From JACCYX01 sp964610045 (lineage in GTDB: Bacteria > Chloroflexota > Chloroflexia > Thermomicrobiales > UBA6265): a DNA stretch of 20,118 nucleotides. Below, piece by piece: positions 1 to 6,237 of this stretch. The translations under genes were made by a program, and so were the position numbers. The stretch is taken from positions 1 to 20,118 of the forward strand of contig CAZSUN010000076.1 in assembly GCA_964610045.1 (NCBI GenBank). Reading direction: 5' to 3'. The first letter of the stretch is position 1; each line of letters begins with the position of its first letter. Below the pieces are notes generated by a model, which was not told the DNA's origin, made no database searches, and saw only the letters and a program-made list of their open reading frames with translations.

Positions 1-2
1 GC

Positions 3-524
3 CACTCGGCCAACGCCGTCCGCGCCCTGCACCGCAGCGACCAGAATGAGGCGAACGCCCTCCTCCAGGAGGCGCGCGCCCTGCTCGATGCCATCCGAGA
101 GACAGCGATGCCATTTCCCAGTGTGTACTGGGCGGGATACGTACACGACGCGATGAAGGAGTACGCCGAGGCGGAGATTACGGCCGCGATCCTGCGCGGT
201 GAAGCGCTCCCGACACCGGAGAGCCTGGCGATCGAGGACGCTCCCTGGCTCAACGCGCTGGCCGAAGCCGCCAGCGAACTCCGGCGGGATACCCTCGACG
301 CCCTCCGCGCCAACAATACCGACCGCGCGGAAACCCTGATGACCGCGATGGACGCCATCTACGGCGCCCTTGTCACCGTCGACTTTCCGGATGCCGTCAC
401 CGGTGGCCTCCGGCGGACGACCGACCAGTTGCGGGCGGTGCTGGAACGGACACGGGGAGATGTGACGGTCGCCGTGCGGCAGGATCGGCTTGAACGAGCG
501 CTGCGTGCCGTGGAACCTCGGTAG
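3..524 (+). CDS. Translin family protein, 5'-truncated by window edge
   Basis: The reading frame is open from the window edge to TAG at 522, giving 173 residues with the N-terminus missing. The text fits the translin family (helical nucleic-acid-binding proteins; the eukaryotic members translin and TRAX form the C3PO RNase). Typical family segments are visible: a GYVHDA-KEYAEAE block at partial residues 45-58, LAEAASELRR at 86-95, MDAIY at 116-120, and VTVDFPDA followed by a GLRRTTDQLRAVLERTRGD block to about 153. In TRAX the acidic residues of the E-Y-x-E-A block contribute to RNase activity, and E53 and E56 of the fragment occupy that block here. The visible part predicts an all-helical protein without signal peptide, so it is probably cytoplasmic. 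It converges on the DUF192 gene with 74 nt between the stops. Prokaryotic relatives are often annotated vaguely; the family call is firm, the RNase role is inference. Confidence 0.82.
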   Translation, partial: HSANAVRALHRSDQNEANALLQEARALLDAIRETAMPFPSVYWAGYVHDAMKEYAEAEITAAILRGEALPTPESLAIEDAPWLNALAEAASELRRDTLDALRANNTDRAETLMTAMDAIYGALVTVDFPDAVTGGLRRTTDQLRAVLERTRGDVTVAVRQDRLERALRAVEPR

Positions 525-598
525 CCAGGCGATCGGGGAGGGATCGTCCAGGTGGCTCCTCCGGATCGATGACGAGGGGCGATCACGGAGAATCGCCG

Positions 599-1105
599 CT
601 ACGACAGTTCGTCCGGGATCGCAACCGGGGTACCGGCGCCGTAGCCGTGGTCCGCAAGCCATCCGGCGTTAACCTCCAGGACGTGGGTCACGGGAACTCC
701 GGAAGGATAGGTCGGGTAGTCCCCGACAGCAGTTCCCGGTGGCGGGGGACAGACACTGTCCGCGGCGCCAACGATCTGGTCGCCAGCGATCCAGACGATA
801 TCGAGGCAGAAGCGCATCCCCATCATCCAGAAGCTGCGCGGTGAGGCATCCTCGAAGACGAAGAGCATGCCGGAGTCTGCGTCGAGGCCGTTGCGGTAAC
901 CCAGACCCAATGACTGCTCGTCACGAGTGATGGCGAGATCGACCGGGACGATCGTATCGCCAACGACGATCTCGGCGGTTGTACGCGCCGGAGGCAGTGG
1001 TTCCCGCCATGGGGGCACCGGTTGCCGCTGGGCCATTGCCCCGCCTCCTGACAGGGAAAGCACCACAACCACGATCGCGAGGACGCGGAGGAACGTTCTC
1101 ATCAT
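599..1105 (-). CDS. Secreted DUF192 family protein
   Basis: This 168-residue protein has an N-terminal hydrophobic segment (about residues 4-23) followed by AMA|Q, consistent with a signal peptide cleaved near residue 25. The mature part matches the DUF192 fold: a short beta segment, then a GLGYRNGL-x-GMLFVF block (about 67-84), FWMMGM (92-97) and CLDIVWI (100-106). This corresponds to the family pattern of a GMLF block, an FWM block and a short hydrophobic LDI strand. DUF192 has no firmly established biochemical role. The gene starts 3 nt after the otsB stop, and the ribosome binding site GGAGAGGGG lies within the 3' end of otsB, so it is translated from the same mRNA as the last gene of a three-gene unit. 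ATG at 1102 is an equally possible start. Confidence 0.85.
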   Translation of the reverse strand: MMRTFLRVLAIVVVVLSLSGGGAMAQRQPVPPWREPLPPARTTAEIVVGDTIVPVDLAITRDEQSLGLGYRNGLDADSGMLFVFEDASPRSFWMMGMRFCLDIVWIAGDQIVGAADSVCPPPPGTAVGDYPTYPSGVPVTHVLEVNAGWLADHGYGAGTPVAIPDELS

Positions 1106-1108
1106 CGG

Positions 1109-1960
1109 CTATCCCCTCTCCAGCGCGGAGGGACCCAGCGCGGGGAGCCGGGCAGCGACTTCCTCGAGCATGGCGACCACCTGTTCGACACCATCCAGCA
1201 GGAAATCACTGTGCTCCACCACCAATGGATGGGTGTCGGCGGTCAACACTCCCACGCAGCAGGTCGCCACGCCGGCGTCGCGCCCGAGGTCCTGCAAGGC
1301 AAGAAAGGCGTCGGTGTCGGTGACATCGTCGCCGAGGAAGATCATCGACTGGCACTGGTGCGCCTCGGCAAGCCGCCGCACGGCGGTTCCCTTCGTGATC
1401 CGGGCGCCAGGGCGCATCTCGATCACCATTTTGCCTGGGCTCACCCACAACCCGTGGGCGATGGCTGTGTCGCGCACGATGCGGTCGAGCACCGTCCCTA
1501 CAAAGGCTGGATCATCGGCGAGCCGGTAGTGGATCGACGCCGAGTACCGTTTGTCCTCGAAGATCACGCCATCGAGCGACGCCTCGGAGGCCAGGCGGTC
1601 GCGGATGGTCGCGAGCAGTCCGGGGAGCGCCTTCTCGGCCTCGAGTCCCGCGGGGTGGACGTGGTGCCCAGTGGGATCGACCCACTCCAGCCCGTGGTTG
1701 CCGACATATTCGAGCCCGCTCACCGGGACCTTGCTCATCACATCGGCCACACCACGACCAGTGACGATACCAACGAGATCCACCCGGTGCAGCAGCGATT
1801 GCAGGACATCAGCCACGCCTGCCGCCATGATGGCGGCGTCTGGGGTCAGAGCAACCTGACTCAGGGTGCCATCGAAATCCGAGAGCACGGCCGAAGGACG
1901 GCGATGGAGCAGTGATGCGATCGATTTGGCAACGGTCTCAACCGACGAAATGGTGTTCAC
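1109..1960 (-). CDS. otsB: Trehalose-6-phosphate phosphatase (HAD superfamily)
   Basis: The product removes phosphate from trehalose 6-phosphate to give trehalose, a stress protectant, in the cytoplasm. All four HAD motifs are visible in the 283 residues: motif I SDFDGTL with nucleophile D28 and acid D30, motif II T67-G68-R69, motif III lysine K190 in the ITKGTAV segment, and motif IV GDDVTD at 210-216. A cap-like insert lies between motifs II and III, and the length is normal for OtsB. The frame stays open far upstream to 2362, but that part overlaps another gene and looks like shadow sequence. The GTG at 1960 is chosen because it overlaps the TGA of the upstream gene as GTGA and begins just before the first family-like residues, suggesting translational coupling. 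No otsA synthase is in the window, so the source of the substrate is not shown. Confidence 0.9.
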   Translation of the reverse strand: MNTISSVETVAKSIASLLHRRPSAVLSDFDGTLSQVALTPDAAIMAAGVADVLQSLLHRVDLVGIVTGRGVADVMSKVPVSGLEYVGNHGLEWVDPTGHHVHPAGLEAEKALPGLLATIRDRLASEASLDGVIFEDKRYSASIHYRLADDPAFVGTVLDRIVRDTAIAHGLWVSPGKMVIEMRPGARITKGTAVRRLAEAHQCQSMIFLGDDVTDTDAFLALQDLGRDAGVATCCVGVLTADTHPLVVEHSDFLLDGVEQVVAMLEEVAARLPALGPSALERG

Positions 1961-2649
1961 GTGGCAATGCCCTCCGGTTCGCCGGATGCGGTGGAGTAGC
2001 GGTAAATGGTTCCATCCTTCGACGCTACCCAGATATCGATCACCTCTCCCCGATCCTCGATGGCGACGTGGAAGTACACATCTCCCTTCGGGGCATCGGG
2101 CGGGCCAAACGGCTGGGATTCGGTATTGACGCGAATCGTCACACCACTTCCGGCACTCAGGGTGGCATCCGGGCTGAACCCTGCCCGGACGAGAGACCGG
2201 TAGACAAAGTGGACCTGCAGGCCGTCGGTCGACAGGATGGTGACCGTCGATGGATCGTCCTCGGCGGGCGTCACCTGCACGGTATCGGTCGAGAAAAACG
2301 CCTGTGCATCGCGGGAAAAGAACGTGCCTTCCCACTGGTAACCAGTTTCGAGAAGCGGGCATCCCAGCCGCAGGGAAAAGAGTTGGGCATCCTGCTCCCA
2401 GGCGGCGCCAACGTCGTAGACATGCTCCAGTCCCGCCGGTATGGAGGGGTCGGCATGTTCGAGATCGCGGATACGCAACCGGCCGTCATAACAGGGTTGG
2501 GAGGTGTCGGCCTGGCCATCCAGCGAGGCAGGTGTGCCAGTGTCATCCTGGGCCGACACCGGCGCGATGCTGCTGGCGATCAACGTAATCGCGCATGACA
2601 CGACCAGGAAACGGCGTCGCCAGGGATCAATGTTACGGATGCTCACCAC
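1957..2649 (-). CDS. Secreted protein of unknown function
   Basis: I do not recognise this 230-residue protein. It starts with arginines at 11-13 and a hydrophobic stretch at about 14-30 ending VSA|QDD, a convincing Sec signal peptide cleaved near residue 33. The mature part is mostly beta-type sequence with few charges in clusters. The C-terminal third contains a strand pattern (DVYFHVAIED, DIWVASKDGTIYRYS) like that of proteins with repeated beta units. Two cysteines (mature C53 and C97 regions) could form a disulfide. It is the first gene of the unit with otsB, whose GTG start overlaps its TGA. The start is one of two tandem GTG codons (2649 or 2646) behind a GAGGCAG ribosome binding site. 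Coding confidence is good from the signal peptide and coupling; no function is assigned. Confidence 0.72.
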   Translation of the reverse strand: MVSIRNIDPWRRRFLVVSCAITLIASSIAPVSAQDDTGTPASLDGQADTSQPCYDGRLRIRDLEHADPSIPAGLEHVYDVGAAWEQDAQLFSLRLGCPLLETGYQWEGTFFSRDAQAFFSTDTVQVTPAEDDPSTVTILSTDGLQVHFVYRSLVRAGFSPDATLSAGSGVTIRVNTESQPFGPPDAPKGDVYFHVAIEDRGEVIDIWVASKDGTIYRYSTASGEPEGIAT

Positions 2650-2703
2650 TGCCTGCCTCGATCGATCCGGCGCACGATTGCGGTCCGGGATATGGTCGCC
2701 GTG

Positions 2704-2709
2704 AGTATA
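2704..2709 (-). promoter_or_regulatory. Candidate -10 box for the otsB unit
   Basis: On the minus strand the hexamer reads TATACT, one mismatch from the sigma-70 consensus, about 55 nt upstream of the GTG start of the secreted-protein gene. No convincing -35 hexamer is seen at 16-18 nt. It lies in the divergent spacer shared with the cysteine ligase gene. Confidence 0.3.
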
Positions 2710-2742
2710 GCCTGCGCCTTGCCAGACTCGATGGATGACCCA

Positions 2743-2773
2743 TTGACGGCACTCACGATCTCTTCGATATACT
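2743..2773 (+). promoter_or_regulatory. Candidate promoter for the cysteine ligase gene
   Basis: TTGACG (2743-2748) is followed by an AT-richer GATATACT element (2766-2773). Spacing is 17 nt if the -10 is GATATA and 19 nt if it is TATACT. This would give a leader of roughly 80 nt before the ATG at 2859. It is a match by eye only. Confidence 0.4.
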
Positions 2774-2858
2774 GAATGAAGTAACTGTGAATGGGGATGT
2801 GTCGTTGGGTCCTGACCCGCGTGAGGCAGGAACCCGCCAGCGGTGGAGCGCTCAGGGC

Positions 2859-4055
2859 ATGCGGTTGTTCAATACCCGGACGCAAACGGTCGAGCCGGTG
2901 CTCGCGCCGGACGGCCAGATCGGCATCTACGTCTGCGGCGTCACGCCGTACGACACAACGCACATGGGTCACGCCTTCACCTTTCTCACCTACGACATCC
3001 TGGTTCGCGTGTTGCGCGACCTCGGCCACCAGGTGACCTACGTCCAGAACGTGACGGACATCGACGACGACATCCTGCGGAAGTCCGGCGAACTCGGCAT
3101 GGCGTGGGACGCGCTGGCGCAGCGGGAAACGGCCAAGTTCCGAGCCGACATGCGCAACCTGAACGCCGTGGAATTCGATCACTACGTTGCGGCCACGGAC
3201 AATATCCCCGAAATGCAGGACATCATCGTCCGGCTGCTGGAAAAAGACCTAGCCTACGTCGCGAACGGCAGCGTCTATTTCTCGGTTGAGAAGGATCCCG
3301 GATTCGGGAAGCTGAGTCACCTGGCGCCAGACGAATGGCTGGAAATCGCAAACGAGCGCGGAAACCGCCCCGACGACCCGAACAAACGGGCGCCGATCGA
3401 TTTCATCATGTGGCAGGCGGCCTCGCCCGGCGAGCCCACCTGGGATTCGCCCTGGGGACCCGGCCGGCCCGGATGGCATATCGAATGCAGCGCGATGTCG
3501 ATGAAGTACCTGGGTCCGACGATCGATATCCACGGCGGCGGCTACGACCTGGTGTTCCCGCACCACGAGTGTGAAATCGCGCAGTCGGAAAACGCCACCG
3601 GGGTCGAGCCGTTCGTGCGCACCTGGATGCATGTGGCGATGGTGGAGTACCAGGGCGAGAAAATGAGCAAGTCGCTCGGCAACCTCGTGCTGGCGAGTGT
3701 CCTGCTCGACGACTACACCGCCGATGCCATCCGGCTGTACCTGTTCAGTCACCACTACCGCACGGCGTGGGAGTTCATCGATGAAGAGATGGAAATCTGG
3801 GCAACCGTCGCCCGGGATCTCGTCGAGGCTTCCGAGTTCCCGGCGTTCGGGATCGAGGACGAGCTGGACGTGAGCCGGCAGCGGGACAGGTTCCTCGAAT
3901 CGTTGCAGGACGATCTCGACACGCCAGTCGCGATCGAGGAACTGCGGGAAATCGCCCGGCTCATCCTCGAAGCGCCGGAAGAGGACGACATTCGCGAGGC
4001 GCAGGCGACCCTGCGGCGCCTTGGATCGCTGCTCGGTCTCACCTTCGACGCCTGA
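2859..4055 (+). CDS. Short class I cysteine ligase, CysRS/MshC-like
   Basis: The enzyme activates cysteine with ATP and ligates it either to tRNA-Cys (CysRS) or to glucosaminyl-inositol in mycothiol synthesis (MshC). The class I signatures are HMGH (35-38) and KMSKS (268-272). Zinc ligands align as C26, C210, H235 and E239. The N-terminal VTPYDTTHMGHA block resembles MshC, where CysRS usually has a TVYD form. In contrast HHECEIAQSE, including the fourth ligand E239, resembles CysRS. The protein has only 398 residues, while typical CysRS has about 460-480; the DDLDTPVA helical region is present but the terminal anticodon-recognition part is missing. The frame extends upstream to 2787, but ATG 2859 is chosen because MRLFNT matches the family N-terminus. 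It is probably often annotated cysS. I am sure of the superfamily, not of the acceptor substrate. Confidence 0.88.
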   Translation: MRLFNTRTQTVEPVLAPDGQIGIYVCGVTPYDTTHMGHAFTFLTYDILVRVLRDLGHQVTYVQNVTDIDDDILRKSGELGMAWDALAQRETAKFRADMRNLNAVEFDHYVAATDNIPEMQDIIVRLLEKDLAYVANGSVYFSVEKDPGFGKLSHLAPDEWLEIANERGNRPDDPNKRAPIDFIMWQAASPGEPTWDSPWGPGRPGWHIECSAMSMKYLGPTIDIHGGGYDLVFPHHECEIAQSENATGVEPFVRTWMHVAMVEYQGEKMSKSLGNLVLASVLLDDYTADAIRLYLFSHHYRTAWEFIDEEMEIWATVARDLVEASEFPAFGIEDELDVSRQRDRFLESLQDDLDTPVAIEELREIARLILEAPEEDDIREAQATLRRLGSLLGLTFDA

Positions 4056-4104
4056 GTGTCATCGAACCGCGATCGACCGGCACTCGGGGCGCATGGTCAT
4101 CGTG

Positions 4105-4110
4105 TATACT
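4105..4110 (+). promoter_or_regulatory. Candidate -10 box upstream of rpsF
   Basis: TATACT sits 5 nt before a perfect hairpin and about 130 nt before the rpsF start. No good -35 is seen. If it is used, the hairpin at 4115-4139 would lie at the very 5' end of the rpsF mRNA rather than act as the terminator of the upstream gene. Confidence 0.3.
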
Positions 4111-4114
4111 GCCT

Positions 4115-4139
4115 GATGGCCCGATGCGCTCGGGCCATC
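4115..4139 (+). terminator. Perfect 10-bp hairpin between cysteine ligase and rpsF
   Basis: GATGGCCCGA (4115-4124) pairs perfectly with TCGGGCCATC (4130-4139) around a 5-nt TGCGC loop. The following bases (TTGTTGTG) are only mildly T-rich. It can be read as the terminator of the ligase gene, 60 nt after its stop, or as a leader hairpin of the ribosomal operon. Confidence 0.5.
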
Positions 4140-4240
4140 TTGTTGTGCGTGGCGCATGCCATCGCCTTTCTCCTCCCGGCCGGATCGGTCCAGACAGGAT
4201 CCCGCGACACGGGGGGAAACCCGAAGAGAGGGGTTACCGC

Positions 4241-5124
4241 TTGTCCAGTTATCCTCGCGAACCGCGCGCCTACGAGTTGATGGCCATTCTCCTGCCGGAT
4301 CTTTCCGACGAGGATCTCACGGCCGCCATCGACCGGGTGACGGGGTACATCACGGACGCCAGCGGCGAAATCCGGGAAATTCTCAAGGATTCTCCGTGGG
4401 GCCGTCGGCGGCTCGCCTACACCATCCGGTTCAACGGAACCGACTATCGCGACGGTTTTTACGTGATCTGGCACTACGATCTGGTTCCTTCCGCGATGAG
4501 TGACATCGAGCGGGAACTCAAGCTGGACACCCGGGTGATCCGGTACCTGATCGTGCACGAAGATCCGAAGTGGGGTTCGCCGCAGGAGCGCGACGCTGCT
4601 GCCGCAGCCGCCCAGGCTGTCCCCGAGACGACCGAGGCGGAAGGTGACGAGGCTGCTGAAGAAGCCGCCGAGGTCGCCGTTGCCGAAGCAATTGTCGAAG
4701 AGGCCATCGCCGAAGCGATTGTCGAGGAGGCGGTTGCCGAGGCAGTCATTGAGGAAGTCATCGAAGAGGCAATTGCCGAAGCANNNNNNNNNNNNNNNNN
4801 NNNNNNNNNNNNNNNNNNNNNNNNNNNNNNNNNNNNNNNNNNNNNNNNNNNNNNNNNNNNNNNNNNNNNNNNNNNNNNNNNNNGGCGGTTGCCGAGGCAG
4901 TCATTGAGGAAGTCATCGAAGAGGCAATTGCCGAAGCAGTCATTGAGGAAGTCATCGAAGAGGCAATTGCCGAAGCAATCGTTGAGGAAGTCATCGAAGA
5001 GGCAATTGCCGAAGCAATCGTTGAGGAAGTCATCGAAGAGGCAATTGCCGAGGCGGTTGTTGAGGAAGCCATCGCCGAAGCAGCAGTGGCTGAAGAAGCC
5101 GCCGACGAGACCCGGACCAGCTAG
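4241..5124 (+). CDS. rpsF: 30S ribosomal protein S6 with long acidic repeat tail, interrupted by assembly gap
   Basis: S6 binds the central domain of 16S rRNA together with S18. Residues 8-112 are the S6 fold: RAYELMAILLPDL first strand, WGRRRLAYTI at about 53-62, YRDGFYVIWHY, and ELKLDTRVIRYLIV at about 92-105. The TTG at 4241 is chosen because a purine-rich GAAGAGAGGGG site lies 7-8 nt upstream and it retains the first strand; the in-frame ATG at 4280 would remove it. From about residue 117 an Ala/Glu/Ile/Val tail follows, built downstream of 39-bp repeats encoding AVIEEVIEEAIAE. The 100-N run changes the apparent frame, because 100 is not a multiple of three. After the gap the tail continues in the frame beginning at 4885 and ends at TAG 5122. 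Merging the identical gap flanks gives a 242-residue protein. ssb starts 9 nt downstream. Confidence 0.85.
4742..5052 (+). repeat. rpsF: 39-bp tandem repeat array in rpsF tail
   Basis: A 39-bp unit encoding the 13 residues AVIEEVIEEAIAE (or AIVEEVIEEAIAE) occurs once before the gap (4742-4780) and four times in a row after it (4897-4935, 4936-4974, 4975-5013, 5014-5052). Degenerate shorter units flank it. Copies differ only at a few bases (GTCATT versus ATCGTT; final GAA versus GAG), which suggests recent expansion. The true copy number is unknown because of the gap. Confidence 0.9.
4784..4883. other. Assembly gap, 100 N
   Basis: There are exactly 100 unknown bases, the usual placeholder length for a gap of unknown size. 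The 55 bases before it (4729-4783) are identical to the 55 bases after it (4884-4938), so the two contig ends overlap rather than being separated by missing sequence of known length. Confidence 0.98.
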
Positions 5125-5133
5125 GAGAGCGCC

Positions 5134-5655
5134 ATGAGCATCGCCAAGGCGATTATTGTCGGCAATCTAGGCGGCGATCCCGAAACCCGGTACACACCGG
5201 GTGGCGCCATGAACGTGCGCTTCTCTGTGGCATCGTCCCGTCGATTCCGTGACTCGAGCGGCCAGGACCAGGAGCGAACCACCTGGTTCCGCGTCACCGC
5301 GTGGGGCCGGCTGGCGGAGACCATCGACGGGCTCGTCCAGCGAGGCTACGTCGCCAAGGGACGTCAGGTCTACGTCGAAGGCCGCATCGAACTCCAGGAA
5401 TGGACGGGGAACGACGGGCAGGCGCGTGCGTCGATCGAGATCAACGCGACCGAATTCCAGCTCGTCGGCAACCGGCCGGATGGTCAGGGCGACAGCGGCG
5501 GGGGCGGCTATCGCCAGCAGGGTGAAGGTTCCTACCAGCAAGGTGGGGGCGGCTCATACCAGCAGGGCGGTGGCTCCTCGTACGGCAGCAGCCGGCGAGA
5601 CAACTTCAACGACGCCGACCAACCTGCCGCCGATATCGACGACGTTCCGTTCTAG
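5134..5655 (+). CDS. ssb: Single-stranded DNA-binding protein
   Basis: SSB coats single-stranded DNA in replication, recombination and repair and recruits partner proteins through its C-terminal tip. The 173 residues comprise an OB fold at about 1-112, with characteristic segments IVGNLGGDPETRYTPGG (about 8-24), RTTWFRVTAWGRLAE and VYVEGRIELQEW. A Gly/Gln/Ser-rich flexible linker with YQQGGGGS-type repeats (about 122-155) follows, then the acidic tip DIDDVPF, the canonical partner-binding end. A GGAGAG ribosome binding site overlaps the rpsF stop, 6-8 nt before the ATG. The position between rpsF and rpsR is the conserved bacterial arrangement, so co-transcription with both is likely. Nothing is missing. 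Confidence 0.97.
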   Translation: MSIAKAIIVGNLGGDPETRYTPGGAMNVRFSVASSRRFRDSSGQDQERTTWFRVTAWGRLAETIDGLVQRGYVAKGRQVYVEGRIELQEWTGNDGQARASIEINATEFQLVGNRPDGQGDSGGGGYRQQGEGSYQQGGGGSYQQGGGSSYGSSRRDNFNDADQPAADIDDVPF

Positions 5656-5694
5656 TACATACTTCCCGCCCCTTGGGCAGCAGAGGACCCAGCA

Positions 5695-6090
5695 ATGTCT
5701 GACAACACCCAGGAACGCGATTCACGAGGACCCCGCCAGGATGGCGAGGGCCGCCCATCCCGCTTCGGCGGACCGCAGGGCCAGCGCGGTGATGGTGACG
5801 GTGGTCCCAGGCGCTCGGGACCAGGCGGCGGCGGTCGCCGCCCGTCGGGTGGCGGTGGTGGCCGCTATTCCCCGCGTCGCAAGGTCTCCCAGTTCGCCAT
5901 CGACAACGTGGAACACGTGGACTACAAGGACCTGGCCCGGCTGCGGCGGCATGTCGGCGAGCGCGGCAAGATCGAGCCACGCCGCAAGATGGGCACCAGC
6001 GCCAAGCACCAACGGTCGTTGACGGTTGCGATCAAGCGGGCGCGCTACATGGCGCTGCTGCCGTTCACCAACTCGACCGAGCGCAACTAG
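5695..6090 (+). CDS. rpsR: 30S ribosomal protein S18 with Gly/Arg-rich N-terminal extension
   Basis: S18 partners S6 on the platform of the small ribosomal subunit. The S18 core is residues 63-131: KVSQFAIDNVEHVDYKDLARLRRHV, then the RGKIEPRRKMGTSAKHQRSLTVAIKRARYMALLPF block that contacts rRNA. Ahead of it are about 60 residues rich in Gly, Arg, Pro and Asp, making the protein 131 residues instead of the usual 75-80. The start at ATG 5695 is supported by GAGG 8 nt upstream. The extension is probably disordered; together with the S6 tail and the SSB linker, all three proteins of this operon carry low-complexity extensions. No terminator is visible in the 147 nt after the stop, so read-through into the next gene is possible. 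Confidence 0.96.
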   Translation: MSDNTQERDSRGPRQDGEGRPSRFGGPQGQRGDGDGGPRRSGPGGGGRRPSGGGGGRYSPRRKVSQFAIDNVEHVDYKDLARLRRHVGERGKIEPRRKMGTSAKHQRSLTVAIKRARYMALLPFTNSTERN

Positions 6091-6237
6091 GGGCTCCTGG
6101 CCCAACGGATTCCCAGTCGTCACGGCGCGCTTCAGTCCAGTTCACTGGCAGGGCGCGCCGTTTGCGAATCCCGATCCTGACTGGCCTTCGAAATCGGTCA
6201 CGACGGCATCGCACGCGGAACGAGGACTACGTCATCC

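Noticed and set aside
927..1915. Rightward open frames opposite DUF192 and otsB (200, 114 and 234 residues).
   Set aside because: They oppose genes with clear family motifs, and their composition is typical of antisense shadows in GC-rich DNA.
1961..2362. N-terminal extension of otsB by 134 residues.
   Set aside because: It lies entirely under the secreted-protein gene in another frame, is rich in Arg, Gly and Cys like shadow sequence, and has no OtsB similarity.
2780..2858. T-box-like leader before the cysteine ligase (GCGGTGGAGCGC).
   Set aside because: The leader is only about 80 nt, too short for a T-box with specifier stem, and the conserved antiterminator bulge is not present.
4742..5052. 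CRISPR-like array from regularly repeated 39-bp units.
   Set aside because: The units are directly adjacent with no spacers, remain in frame and encode a protein repeat.
4758..5072. Long antisense open frame of Ser/Thr/Ala/Ile repeats opposite the rpsF tail.
   Set aside because: It is the mirror of the 39-bp repeats, crosses the N run and has no start signal; the sense strand encodes a coherent S6 tail.
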